Notes: generated by a model not told the origin, from the letters alone. A DNA stretch of 64,000 nucleotides from Histoplasma ohiense (GCA_017607445.1 JAEVHH010000003.1:5332001-5396000), one strand, 5' to 3'. Shown: positions 34,350 to 46,593, counted from the first letter of the stretch. Made by a program: numbers and translations.

Positions 34350-34918
34350 ATGTCCATCCTTTTCCGCCTTATCACACTTTTTGGCCTCATCCTGCTCATC
34401 CACGCGTAAGCAAAATGGACCCATTCTCTAACCAGCGCTTCTCCTCCCAATTCTTAAGACCATTGATATCCTTTCCCACATGTGAATCCCCGGAATTGAC
34501 ATGTACCCCATGAATTGCGTTTATAGTGGTTACTCCGCCCATGAACATTCAATATTATATGGCAGTGTTCACTCCGTTCCCCTCGATATCACCCTCGAAA
34601 CCCTCGTGGCAATCATATTTGTTACACTCGGCCTAGTGCTGGGGTCTGAGAGACTGCGACCGATTAGCTGGAGTGTGTGGGCAGGCGAGATTGAAAAGGA
34701 AGGCGGGGTGCGCAATCCATTCCGTGGTTTCGACGACCGGATAGGGTTTTGGGATGTGAAGGTCCGTAGCAGAATTTCCCTTTCTGTTCGTTCTTTTTTT
34801 ATTGTCTCTCTGCATTTAGCATGAAAATTCTTTGCTGACGATTTGTTATTTATAGGGAAAACGAGAGGAGTTTTCGAAGTGGGTACGGGAAGAGGCTACT
34901 GTTAGCGCAAAGTCATGA
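34350..34918 (+). CDS. EMC5: ER membrane protein complex subunit 5 (EMC5/MMGT family)
   Basis: Exons 34350-34405, 34527-34761 and 34856-34918 join to 117 codons. The start MSILFRLITL gives a first membrane segment (about residues 4-19), followed by AGYSAHEHS, a second membrane segment (about 43-58) and the family block LRPISWSVWAGEIE, then GFWDVKGKREEFSKWVRE. Family members are part of the ER membrane protein complex, which inserts and folds multipass membrane proteins; some were named magnesium transporters. Length fits (yeast 141, human 131). The second donor is GTCCGT, weaker than usual, with a TGCTGAC branch site. The ATG lies only about 330 bp from the repeat isochore, so its promoter is short. 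Confidence 0.88.
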
Positions 34919-35189
34919 TTTTTGTTGAAATTTATATTGTGTTTTGTACGTGGAATCACTGCACGTCAAGTAATGTATAGCTGTTGAAGCTCATAGAAAT
35001 GTGGGTTGAACAGCCTGTGAACAATAGTTCGAGATTGTAGTGCGCACTAACATGTCTACATGACAGTTTCATATTCATATCCAAACATTAAAAATTTGAG
35101 CGAAGCGAATCATGGCTTACATCACGCCGCACACGTTTTGAATTTCTACCAATCTCCCACATAGCGTCACATATTACTATGGACATAAG
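34919..35189. other. 3' flank of EMC5, convergent with the pseudogene
   Basis: No gene seen. A donor-like GTATGT on the minus strand at about 35205 belongs to the neighbouring pseudogene. Confidence 0.4.
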
Positions 35190-35631
35190 GCCATACATAC
35201 CAGAACAGTGAATATAAGAGCCGCCCACCTCACGAATTTCAATTTCCAGACGCGGCAGCAGACGTCGGTACAAAATGAGCAGACAACTTGACCGACCATA
35301 GGGACACCCGAAGCAAGAATGTTGTGCCGAAGAAATATCTTTTTTATGAATAGTGCATCATCCACGAATTCTGCAAATGGAGATGCTCCGGACAGGAAAG
35401 TAGTAAGTGTGTATAAACGAGGCATAATGATGAGGTAGAAGATCGTCGTGGCAAGGGAAGACAGCCATGACAAGACGACAAATAAATCTTCCAATTGAAC
35501 CCCAACCGACTTCCAAAACTCCAAAATTGCATACCAAATCACCCCGCAAAGACTACTCTGGCGAGAGCCATCATAACATAGCCCATCACTTTCACCTGCG
35601 ATTCAATGACATGGCTTTCTGTAATTGCCAT
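35190..35631 (-). pseudogene. Rhodopsin-like fungal integral membrane protein, frameshifted
   Basis: It starts MAITESHVIESQ at 35631. Pieces of the fungal membrane-protein family with seven predicted segments are spread over different frames: ILEFWKSVGVQLEDLFVVLSW, then YLIIMPRLYTL, then CLLILYRRLLPRLEI in a second frame, then RWAALIFTVL back in the first. At least three shifts are needed (near 35545, 35287 and 35245). The C-terminal half is missing. Family members are often of unknown function; some sit in secondary metabolite clusters. The frame changes cannot be explained by GT-AG introns. Confidence 0.55.
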
Positions 35632-36628
35632 GGTGATCGTTGAGCACACGCTCTGGCTTCAGAATTTACCAAAAGTATGCATGCACAAAAGGACAGTAGT
35701 GAGTCTTACAAAATCTGGTTGCGAATCGACATCGACATTTTCACGGAGGCAACGAGAACCCATATAAATATGGATTTCAGTTCTCGCATGCGCTATGGCC
35801 AAGGCGGGCAATCAACAATTATTGAATAATATTACTCTACAAATCTCCCCTTTCTGACCCTAGTTAGCCGTTCCTGTGATAGATACCCTGCTCTTTGATT
35901 CTAGTGGACTAATATCATTATCATGTTTGTATAATTATGACTCTTATCTTCGATGTTGGTGGGGACGGGCGAACCTTGAAAGCTCCCGCTATCAGCAGAA
36001 AAATGCAGATTATTCTGGATTATCATTATAGAAACCTCTTTTACTTCACGATAATAACTAGTGGATAAAATAAAACAAGCACCTGAATAAAGCGGCCTGA
36101 GCACCGTCCATGCATGGACTGATTTCGGAAACCTTTCGTAGGGCTTTGGGGAATTTTAACCTGACCACCAGGTCGACGAAAGATCGCTCAACGAACCAAG
36201 ACATATTTTTGGATATCAGAGGCGTTTCTTCTGGAATTCGAAGATTGAGTATTATATCTGAAAGGAAATTCCTCAATATGGCATGGAAACAAATGGGAAT
36301 GGAACCTTGCCCGACTCTACCAGTCCGTGGCGCACTGAAACATTTTTGAGAGAACCGTGGAATGATCGTCATACACCTTATTGCCCCGATATCAACATCT
36401 TAGGAAGAGGACCCCAACATTCGCGGGAATATATGCGTGATCGGCTCTCTCAAGGTTCCATTATCTTCTTGTTTCATCCCACCCTAACTGGCCTTACAAA
36501 GAAGCCTCATAGGTTCAACGGTGATCTTTCCCCTCATTTTCGGAATCTTGCAGTTCCATCTGGCTTAAATTATCGAATACAGCTTAAAAAAATTGTGATA
36601 CAGAGGTGTGAAGCGAAACTCAATCTCC
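35632..36628. other. Intergenic, no supported gene
   Basis: Two overlapping frames on opposite strands (36058-36372 minus; 36110-36684 plus) are open but resemble no family I know and lack start or splice context. It is probably the 5' flank of the oxidase pseudogene. Confidence 0.4.
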
Positions 36629-36861
36629 ATGAAACTTCGCTTGCTCCTGGCGGCAGGTTGCCATTTTGCTGCAATGGCACTTAGTGACTCTGAACCAACG
36701 GCCGCAGTGATATTACCTGAACATAAAGCCATTGTTGATGTGTTGGCCGGTTATGGTGTGGATGTGTTTGAACTCGTTGATCCATCCGAGCTTGCACAAT
36801 CAACAAGCACGTCCTTCTTCGTTCCAGCCATTACAGTACGTACCATTGTTAAGTTCGAGCC

Positions 36862-36908
<47 letters not shown>

Positions 36909-38539
36909 GTTTTGCTAACCTTAGCAAAGTGCCGCCTGGTCTCCGAAATTTTCCCTCAACAAGTTTTGCTGAGGAGCACGCCGGAGTACACGGAATGGCG
37001 TAATCTCTTCTGGTCACAGTAGCAATCCGAATCGAAACCTGGCTGTATCTTGCAGCCAACTTAGAGCCGCCAGGTTGCCATAGCTTTATTGATAGCTCGC
37101 CTATGGAATTGCCCATTTGCTGTGAAGAGCGGTGGCCACGCTGCATTTGCCGGCGCGTCTAGCATGACATATGGTTTAACCATTGACCTGCAGCGACTAA
37201 ACACGATCCAACTGGCTTCGGATAAGAAATCTGTCAGCGTTGGCCCTGGCAACCGCTGGATTGACGTATATAAGAGCCTTGAGCCTCAAAGTCTGACTGC
37301 CATTGGTGGCCGCGTGTCTGATATTGGTGTTGGGGGCCTGACACTCGGAGGTAAGTCATTTCTCTAATCAATAGAACTCGACATCAGTTTCGAAAACGTT
37401 GATTTTTCCCATTTTTCCCCATCCCCTTCTTCCCCTAGGTGTCATTTCGTTCTACTCAACGCAGTAGGGTTTTGCATGCGACAACGTAAATAGTTTTGAG
37501 GTTAGTCATGGTTGTGCTCTGTTTGTTATCCTCCTTCCTTCTGGCAATATACGTTATCATCAACTTCATCATCTTCCTCTTCCCTTTTTTTTTGGGCTGT
37601 GGCTCATGGTTATTCAGGTTGTCATCGCCAATGGCCGGATTTTGAATGTCAACCAACAGAGCCATCCAGATTTATACTGGGCTCTTCGGGGCGGTGGTAA
37701 TAACTTTGGCATTGTGACACGGTTCGACTTAGCAACCTATCCCGTCGAAGAACTATGGGCTGGCTCGGGGATATACATCGTGGACGACAGCACGCGAAAA
37801 TCCCTCCTTGACGCTGTGGTTAAATTTGCCGACGAATGGCCTTCCGATCCCCGGGCTGCATTAATTTGCAATTTTGCATATGCCCAAGGCATGTTCGTCG
37901 CAGCCGTCGACATGGATTATACGAAGCCCGTGGAAAATCCACCGATTTTCGACACATTCAAAGCAATCCCCGCGATGAGAGATACCATGGGCATCAAGTC
38001 CCAATCAAATGTTACTCTCCCATTCAAGGCCTCTAATCCCAACGGCCTGCGTGAAAGCTACTGGACCGTCAGTCAAACTCGACATCGAGATGATCACCTT
38101 CGTCACGGATTCGTACATGGTTGGCATTGATCCAATAAAGAATGTGGCTGGTATCGTCCTAGCGCTCACCTTGCAAGTCATCAGTCCCGGTATGATCGCG
38201 AAGATGGGCAAGAATGGAGGTAACGCGCTTGGCCTGAAGCCGTCCGAGGGGCCCCTTCTGCTGGTATTGGTAAATGTCATGTGGGCCGATAGGGCAGACG
38301 ATGAGGCCGTCCTCAAGGCTGTTTCTGATATCATCAACGCGGTCAAGTATGAGGCCGAGTCCAGCAAAAAGCTCAACAAATTCATATACATGAACTACGC
38401 CAGCCAGTTCCAGAGTGTAATTGAGTCGTATGGCTCCGCGAGCTACGAGCGTCTGTTGCAGGTGGCAAGGAGATATGATCCCTCCCGGGTTTTCCAGGAG
38501 TTGCAACCCGGGTATTTCAAGCTCACTCCTGGCGGATGA
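36629..38539 (+). pseudogene. Secreted FAD-linked oxidoreductase (berberine-bridge type), inactivated
   Basis: Exons 36629-36835, 36930-37350, 37439-37500 and 37618-38539. It begins with a signal peptide (MKLRLLLAAGCHFAAMA). The FAD-binding part has SGGHAAFAG, whose His is the usual flavin attachment site, VSVGPGNRWIDVYKSL, GGLTLGG and GFACDNV. The C-terminal part has YMNYASQFQ and FQELQPGYFKL. Three in-frame TAG codons (37020, 37062, 37465) and one frameshift (near 38072, after SYWTVS) break it, and no intron can remove them. The intact family oxidises small secondary metabolites using oxygen. Intron 1 contains a TTA microsatellite. It is clearly related to expressed genes, so loss looks recent. 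Confidence 0.85.
36862..36908 (+). repeat. (TTA)n microsatellite in intron 1 of the oxidase pseudogene
   Basis: About fifteen TTA units lie inside the first intron. It is the main reason for a spurious asparagine-run frame on the minus strand. Confidence 0.95.
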
Positions 38540-41481
38540 GGCGGAATTGTCGGAGCACTGATGCTCCGGATCGTCATCCTCCCGCTGGCCCGCTTTCCGT
38601 ACGGCTATGACGTGCTTATGATCGGGGGTCGACTTGTCACCCGTATATATAACATATATTATTTCACAAGCCAAACTTTTGATAATATAACTTTTTTGCA
38701 TACATCTCCCTGCCAGCCATCGCATTCATTGTAGACCATGAACTCGAGTCACCAGGCTGTGGCTGGGCATACTTCGCTTGATTCTTGCCACCCATGTATT
38801 TCGTATCGTGTGAGGCCTGCTACTTGAGGTGGTAATGTCAAAACCCTTCTCAGCCCGCTCATCCCGGCCCATCTCTGCATTTGCCATCACCACGATCAGT
38901 TGGTCTGCCTGCAACCAGAGGGGCCAAAGTATCGAGCATTGCCACGGTGGAAGTTGGCAGAAGATCAGACCAGGGGCCCCAAGTCTCAAAAGATATAACC
39001 ATGTCAAAAAAATATGACGTCTTAGCCGCCTCTTCTGTCAACATCATCATCGCCATTCGGTCACGTCATGTATTTTTACCCTGGATCAACGGACGAGCAG
39101 GGTAATCCATGTCCCTCCAGCTTCGACCTTTGTCACGCGGGCTGGAAGTGGAAAAAAAAATTGGATGCTGCTATTGATGACAGCAGGGTGCTTGGACCCT
39201 TCAAACTCCTTGAACGTTACAGAGACCGAGTAAAATAACAATCGTGGTAATATCGCGTTGCTGTCGAATAACAAACAGCACTTGTTGTTCGGTCAAACGG
39301 ACTGAACAAGGAAAAGAAAAAAAAAAAAAAAAAAAAAAAAAACCCAAATGGGTTCTAATATTTCTCTTGCCTTCATACTAAAGGTTTAAACACCGTTGCA
39401 AGCAGCTTGCGGGGGTTACATTTTGACATGGGTTTCTCTGCCTGCTGTTGCAAGCAACTGAGACAAAAAACAATATAGACTGGATGGGATGATTCAAAGG
39501 TCACACACTGATGGCAAAGTGCACTAAAATGAAAAGCCCCATAGTTCATTGATGTGTCTGATAAAATGACAGGGGGATGAGGAAAAGAGAAGAGGCTGGT
39601 TTTACCTGTCTTGACTGCGCTTGGTGATGGGAATCATTTGTTTCCCCTCAATATTCATTTCATCAGAGGGGAAACAAGATATTATTCTTGGATTGCAGAC
39701 TGGTTGAAAGAAAAGCAGAGAAAAGCATATACCACATAGTGTATATTCCTTTTGAGGGAAAAAAAAAAAACAAAAACAAAAACAAAAGTAAAAGTAAAAA
39801 TAAAGCTTTTTTAAAGTGATGAGCAATTTCTGATCTTGTTCTATTCTTGATTTCGATTTAGATTTAAGACTCTATTGTTGTATTTCATTCAGATTACTCG
39901 ACCAGGTGCATGAATCACATGATTGCGGTGGCTCTTGATGGAAAGAGTTCCAGGATACCACCAATTCATGATTCTTGTGTGGTGATTGCACAAGTTTCAT
40001 GACGAGGATTTTGATTCGGTTTATTCTAAACCCATGGGAAATAATAAAATGTCGTAATAACAATATAATACTGTGCAGGACATCTGGCAGCTTGGCGGGT
40101 GACATCCCAAAAAGACATCTTGTGATAGACCTCTGGTTGACAGTCAATTGAATTCCGTATTTTATTTTTCCCTTCTTTGTCCCTTCCACAGAAGTTGGTT
40201 GGAATCTGGCTGTTGGTTCTCTGGGATACAAAGCAATATTTGCATCCGCGAACCAGACCCACGGAACACATTATCTGTGGAATTGTTGCTTTTTCTCTTT
40301 TGATAGAAGATTCCATACGGCTCTCTCCTGATATTAATTCATTTATTGTTGGTCCAGTTGCACTCAATGATTGTGGGTGGATTCATGGGGTTGGGGTTTG
40401 GTTGGCTTGGCCCAACACACTCCGCAGTACACAGGAGTGCCACCATTCCCCCCCGATTTTCCTCTGTTGTCCATAGTGATTTCCTTCCTTCTCCCACTTC
40501 TTCGTCTTCCTCTCCGTTAGCACTGAATTTGGTATTATTACCGGTATTTAGCGCTGGGATTCGAGACCCGCCCCATGTTTGAAGGATCAACCCGATGCAA
40601 GTCTCACCCAGCCCGTGTCGTGGTGGATTCGGGCAAGTAGGGACAATCCTTAACAGTCAACAAGTCGCAGAAACAGAACTAAAACGTGCAACGCCTTCTT
40701 GGATGGGCATGGATGCCATGTTTTAAACAGGATCCCAGGTATATAAAAGGAAACACGACGATGAATATGATCAGTTATGAAGACTCTTTGGGGACAAGCC
40801 TATTAATAGCCCACGAAACATGGCTGGCAGTATTCCGCACAGCAACGAAATATCAGGGAAGGTGAGTGAGTGTGCGGCAATAGCGCTGTGCCACCTTCAA
40901 AACACAATCATAAAATACGGAGTACACTCCCTAACTTTGCCTGTCCCAAATGCGAAATCGATATAACCCACCCCTCCCCCTGTCTCCATCCGCTAAACTG
41001 CATCCAACAGGGATTGGCTCCGAAAATCTGTTTGCAAATCACCCTTGTCATGTCTCACTATTGGGCCTCGTGGAGTCACAGCAACCGGAGAGGTCCAGAA
41101 CACACTCCTGTGTGTAATCTATGTAATCAATGGGGATGGATAATTACACGCGGAGGTTAGGCTAATTACACCCAGCAAGAGCTGCTAATTTTTTATCGAC
41201 ATAGTGCATACATGCTCCATAACATACAAAATAACCATGTCATCAAGAGATATCTGCCACTGGTAGCGAACTATCATATCAATAAATATCATAACTATCA
41301 TATCAGTCTAGATATTATCTTGGATATCATCAATATATTTATATATTGATACTAGTACTAAACATAATCGGTAGATTTATTATAATAATGATAAATATAT
41401 GAAAGAGTTATTTATCTAAGAAGATATTGATTAGTTAGAATGAATAAGGATAAATTTATTATCAAATCTAATAGTTAACTA
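38540..41481. other. Intergenic, about 2.9 kb
   Basis: No gene supported. It holds an A run at 39317-39342, a TATATAAAAGG box near 40740 followed by an ATG at 40819 and a GTGAGT, and AT-rich, TA-rich sequence from 41170. Short frames near 38726-39056 (minus) resemble no family I know. Confidence 0.45.
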
Positions 41482-42664
41482 GCCGCGAGGCAACAATTAG
41501 CGTATTTTTAGCGTGTATATTAGCGTATTAAATACACGAAGACTACTGGATTATATGAGAGATCGGCTGTATTGATGTGTTTTAGTGTAATTTATGTGAT
41601 CTATTTGATCTAGCCCTAATTAATATCATTAGAATGAAACTCCTTCCAACATTCTCTTTTCAAGCAGAGAGCAATATTATTACATGCTTCACAATCATAT
41701 CTTGTTCTTGGAGCTCTTCCTTTATTCTCTCCTGCTACCTTTCTTTTGTACTGACACCAGGCACAAGTTTGAGTATATGGCAAGGAAATCTGATGATGAT
41801 TTAAATCTGGATTTGATTGAGTAGTAGGTAGAGGATTTGAGAATTCAAGGAGTCGAAGATAGAGCTGCTGGCGGAATTCAACATGAGATATAATAGTGCC
41901 AGTAGTGCGGCGTGCCAGTAGTAGCCAGTCAATGAAGGATATAAGCATTGACAATAGAATGAATGAACTGGCCCCTGAGCATCATTTCTATTCCAATAAT
42001 CTTCAATTGCTGGAGATTGATGTACTCTCATATAGATAATCTGCCCAAGAAATACCTTGATTTCTGCAGAGGTAGTTGACTGTCAATCTCACAGATTGAT
42101 GGCTGAATTCTTTGATATCTGAATCTCTGTGTAGGCATTGGTGGAACTGGCAATATTCTGAATATCTGACTCTGAGATATAGAGAGAGAATAGGGCGTAT
42201 GGATCCTCAGCATTAATATTGAATGGCAGATTGGCAATTGGCAGTTGATGAAGGGATTGCATAGGTTTGAATCTAATACTCTCCAGAGGTGGAATGTCTG
42301 CTAGAAATGCACTGACAGATTGCTTTCATTTTACACCTGTTTCTGTGCTGTCTAATAAAAAAATCAGTCAATCTACTTAAAAGAAGCATTGAAGAATTGA
42401 AAATCACCTTTAGAAGCCATATTTCTCTCCCAGAGCAGGGTGGCCAGGGTGGGTGGCCAGGGGGACAGATCCGTGGTGGATATGAAGATGGATCAAGATG
42501 AGAAAGGTTCCAAGGTTGCAGAACGCGTAGAGCAGAAAACATGAGATAGTGGAGCAGTATCAACAAATCAGATTACATATAATTTAGTATGAGAAATTAT
42601 TGGTGTATACCTCAGAGCTAACAGCTTGGTTATTACACTAATGGTATTGCGGTTGCCTCGCGGC
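41482..42664 (-). mobile_element. Internally deleted piggyBac-like element
   Basis: 1183 bp bounded by perfect 13-bp inverted repeats, GCCGCGAGGCAAC (41482-41494) and its complement (42652-42664). Inside lies a broken piggyBac-type transposase on the minus strand. A TTAA occurs 3 bp outside the left end (41475-41478) but none directly at the right end, so the target duplication is not confirmed. The size fits a non-autonomous deletion derivative. Confidence 0.6.
41616..42320 (-). pseudogene. piggyBac-type transposase remnant
   Basis: The N-terminal domain is readable (DPYALFSLYIS, then STNAYTEIQ, EIKVFLGQIIYM, IEDYWNRNDAQGP, about 42200-41970), with two TGA codons. It passes straight into the C-terminal cysteine-rich domain: CAWC near 41755, then TRYDCEACN, LCLKRECWKEFH, to the stop at 41616. 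The catalytic aspartate core between the two parts is missing, so the protein could not transpose. Confidence 0.65.
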
Positions 42665-44941
42665 CAGACGAGGGGATAAAATATTAGCGGCTTTTGGCTG
42701 GGTGGTCCGATCCCATTCCGTTATTGGCGATATTGGCGATATTGGCGATATTGGCGGGCCCCATAGTTCATAAAAATCAGAAATGGCCCAATCAGCCCTC
42801 ATTGAACCGAAACACCATTTGCTGCAAAAAATGGGGCAAGAAAAAAGGCGGATTAGGCAATCTGGCTCCCAGGGCAACACCAGCAAATCCTCAGATTTCA
42901 GACTTGGGTGAGTGGCGTGTTGGTCACTGCAGCTTGAACCCGTGTGACACGACACTTATGACGTGCTGGAACAACAATTAGTGGTTTGTGGTTGAAGCCC
43001 ACAGTATCATGTCCGGCGATCGGAGCTCAAATTTTCAAGTCGCCTGGTCCTTCCATCATACTCGCCACACAGAGGACAGGAAAACCCCCTTGTTTCTTGT
43101 TTTCTTGATTCCTCTAACTCTCGTCTCTTCATCCGTGGGATGGCGATTACGTCTCCTCGTAGGTTCTTGATCGCAGGAAACAAGGCACCACAAGGATATG
43201 AGGCTCTCCCGACCACCAGTCCCAGCCTCCCAGGTCATTCCCGATAACATCCCATTGACCAAAAACGCTTCCCTTGCGCTGAGCTCGCTTCGGTTACGAA
43301 TTAGCGCCAAGACCAGTTGGGTGGCTGGTATCAATGCACCGCCACGAGGGGTCTCGGTGGGAAATCTTGGTTGAGAAGCGGGAAATCCTTGGAAATCACT
43401 GGGAACCTCAACAGAGGGTCGAATAACACAAAAAAACTATATAGAGATCGCGATGGGGTTTTTGCATTTCCCAATACCAATGGACTTTTGTGCTCATGAT
43501 AAATGCTCCAGCTTCTCAAGAACTAACTAACTAACCAACCAACTGACAATTGTGTTACATAATTGTGACATGCGTTGCCTGGCGCTGGGCTGGAGCAAAT
43601 GAAAATTTCTGACAGGGGCATGCCAACCAGATTGTCCTTCCACCCATAGCGCGTCGTCCAGAGGAATCAGAGAACCGTCCTGGGGATTTTGGCTAAATTG
43701 TCTGCAGAGTCTCCCTTGATTCAGAAAAGCTTGTTGTTTTTGTTGTTTTTGTTTTTGTCGCTGTTTGTCCTCTTCAATAAGACGGTTACCGCTCTCTCTC
43801 TACTGCAGGTACAGCCGTGTTGTACAGAACTTAAAGAAGGCACTTAATCGCAAATAAACCCAAAACAAGTGCTCCTTTGGGCGATTCGCCCAGCAGCACA
43901 TTAGCCCAAAAAAAAAAAAAAAAAGAAAGAGAGAAAGAAAAGCAAAGAAAATTACACACAGAACGCATAGATTACAGGGATGGATGATTGGAAAAGGGCG
44001 TGGCACGAGAGCCATTGCTTCACAACCCCGTCTACCTGTCTAGATGACTCCGTAAGCGATGCCGGATTATGATTCAGACAATTCAAAGAGAACCACAGCC
44101 GCTAGCAGTCATAATTCCTTAAAAAAGAGAAGAAGTAGAGAAATATTAAAAAAAAGACAGAAACTGAAAAACTCAACGGCAACAACAACCACACCAATAC
44201 AATGAGCACAAAGGGAAAAGCGGCCAAAAAAAAAAAAAAAAAAAAAAAAAAAAGAAAGGAAAAAAGAAAAAAATGCCTCGTCATTGCAGGCGCAAATCAC
44301 CAATCAATGAAATCATCAGGCTGGGCTGATGTGTGCGTCGTAAGACAACAAGAAACAAAAAAACAGGGGGCAAAAAGCAAACATATCGTTAGCTTGCATG
44401 GTCGCAAGCTTCCAAGAACCTGCGACGGCTGATTCGACAAGATCCCTTGTCCCTTGCATCGTGGTGCAGCCACTGAATACGATGGGATGGTCGGCAGCCG
44501 CCGGGCCAAGGAACCCAAAGGGAATACGGGCCCATTACCGATACAGTACATCGAATACCGCCGTACGCCGTACGCCCTAGCGTAAGTCCCCGGTGGATCC
44601 ACGACCCAGTGACCCACGCTCCGGCTCCCGATCCAGGCGTGGCCCAGCCAGAGCGTCAGACAGCCAGACAACCCGCCCGCGGTGGGTTGCACATGCACTC
44701 GGACACGGCCACGGGCTGCAATGCCTATATATTCCCCTGAACCCTCCCTCTGCTTTCCAAAATCTTTCCTGACTCTTCCTTCTCCCAATCTTTACCGAAC
44801 CTAATCTCTGCATACCTTTTCGAAGAATATTTCTTCTGCCTCTCGTTTTGCAACAACGTCGCTCTGGTACTTTCCGTCACTGTTTCTTCCCAATACAATC
44901 GTTGTATAACAAAGGAGCAGCTTAATTCCCCAACTTTCAAA
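42665..44941. other. Intergenic, about 2.3 kb, including a wall-protein promoter
   Basis: No gene supported. It contains a 9-bp tandem repeat ATTGGCGAT (about four units, 42722-42755) and A runs at 43908-43923 and 44227-44254. From about 44720 a TATATATT box and a long CT-rich stretch precede the next gene. Long frames on the minus strand at 44297-44813 look like shadows of this leader. Confidence 0.5.
44720..44735 (+). promoter_or_regulatory. TATA box and CT-rich leader of the wall protein gene
   Basis: TGCCTATATATTCCCC lies about 215 bp before the ATG at 44942 and is followed by pyrimidine-rich sequence, a common layout for strongly expressed fungal genes. Confidence 0.5.
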
Positions 44942-45617
44942 ATGCATCTTTCCATCGTTGCTGTTGCCGTTTCGGCTCTTGCCATGTCCGCCCAGGCCAC
45001 GGTTGTAAGTTAACTCGGATCTACTGCCCATTCTCCCTATTATCACGACCATAGATAGCCTCTTGAAGACGGGCGAAAGGACTGACCAATTGTTATAGGC
45101 TGATGGCGGCTATCCGGTTTCCTCTCCACCCCCTGAGCCGTCCTACCCAGCTGAGCCCTCTTACTCCGCTGAGCCATCCAACTCGGCGCCTGGCTACCCG
45201 ACCGGAGGCTACCCTATTCCTTCCGAGTCTGAGTATCCCACTAAAACCGCTGAGCCCACCGGCTATCCCACCCACGGGTTTCCTTCTCCCAGCGAGTATC
45301 CTACTGGAACTCCTCCCGCCTCTCCCACCGGGGGCTATCCTACTCCCAGCGAATATCCTACTCAGTCCCCTCCCCACTCTGAGTATCCTACTCGATCCCC
45401 TCCCGCCTCGGAGTACCCAACTCAGAGCTACCCGAACACCGTTCCTCCTTACCCAACCGGTCCTTCCCCCTCCAGCGCCCAACCCACTGGCACCGGTGGC
45501 TATCCTACCACCACTCCTCCCGCCCCAACTTACCCACCAGGTGAGGGCGCTGGTTTCTCCACTAGCGTTCCCTTCGGACTTGGCCTTGCTGCTGCTCTCT
45601 TTGCTGCTTTCCTGTAA
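44942..45617 (+). CDS. Proline-rich, probably GPI-anchored cell wall protein
   Basis: Exon 1 (44942-45004) encodes a signal peptide, MHLSIVAVAVSALAMSAQAT. A 94-nt intron (45005-45098) follows, and exon 2 (45099-45617) encodes the rest; 193 residues. The mature part is a Pro/Ser/Thr/Tyr-rich repeat region with units such as SEYPT, GYPT and PSEYPT, without cysteines. The C-terminus is a small-residue segment followed by a hydrophobic tail ending LFAAFL, as in GPI-anchor signals. It probably acts as an O-glycosylated wall or surface protein. I do not recognise an orthologue with a known role. Confidence 0.8.
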
Positions 45618-46593
45618 ATGGAGCAACCATTGAAGATTTGCATGCAATGAACTTGAGAACCCCTTAACAATAATATTTCTTGTTCCTAATTAAGTCGACC
45701 TATTCAACAACGGGTGGATAAACTGACAATCCTGTCTTTTTGCTATTGGGCGGGCGGGGTGGCTTAATTGGCGAATCCACCTGTATTCATTTCTACTCTT
45801 TCCTCTGTATAGCAGATGCTTGGAAGGGCCTATCAGACCAGGGAATGCCGAGAGGTATCCGTGGTCTGGACAAGTGATGACGTTTGACTCTACCGCAATA
45901 CAGTGTTACACAATTTTTACCTTTTTAATCACAACCTGGTATCCAGCTGGCGTTCTGTTGAGTTGGACATGATATACGTTGTTATTCTGCCAAATACGAC
46001 TTTTCCATAACCCTTATGTTTTTCTTTTTCGGATAGACTTTGTTTATTCTTAGTATTCTTCACGTCCTCTAATAAGACTCATTACGACCCATTTAGATGA
46101 AAGTAAATCCGCCCACAAATTACCTGTTGTAAAATGACACAAAGTTATCTTTGTTTTGTGTTGCTGCTTGGATCATAGATGACACCCGGAATGCTCTGCT
46201 CCTGCTCGTTGGCAATGTTCAATGTTCCCTATTCATTTGTGCTTGACGCCTGGCAGAAACTTCATCACGCCTTCCAAGTCACGCGTAGTTTGTTGATGTG
46301 CATCATTCCTCATCGAGCCTAGCGTCTTTCCCTCCCTCACATCGCGCATCTCAAAATCAGAGCAAATGTCGAATGACGATGACCATATAGTTGATGTCTG
46401 TGTGTGTGTGTGTACGCTCTGCCTTCTTGGACACTTCGTTTCCTTGATTCCCAAGCTCTGTCGCGTATCTGTGGTACCCGCGTCCCGGTCCGCGTTTGAA
46501 CTCTAATCCTGGTTATTCTATCTATCTTCCCGGATCGGACCGGTATCCAAAGGCGACAAACAGTACCACAATTTGCATAGAACGCAATTCAGC
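45618..46593. other. Intergenic, no gene
   Basis: 3' flank of the wall protein gene and 5' flank of the E2 gene. A short GT microsatellite lies at 46398-46413. No supported coding frame. Confidence 0.5.

Noticed and set aside
36751..37146. Minus-strand frame with an asparagine run
   Set aside because: The asparagine run is the TTA microsatellite in intron 1 of the plus-strand oxidase pseudogene read backwards.
38726..39056. Overlapping minus-strand frames as a gene
   Set aside because: No start, splice or domain evidence; reading across the frames gives no recognisable protein.
40740..41160. Possible small gene: TATATAAAAGG, ATG at 40819 and a GTGAGT donor
   Set aside because: A joined frame soon stops and resembles nothing; it could be the 5' relic of a gene lost at the AT-rich edge, but evidence is too thin.
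44297..44813. 163-codon minus-strand frame upstream of the wall protein
   Set aside because: It covers the probable promoter and leader of the plus-strand gene and matches no family.
45093..45647. 184-codon minus-strand frame rich in Gly, Arg and Ser
   Set aside because: It is the shadow of the proline-rich wall protein on the plus strand, which has signal peptide, intron and GPI tail.
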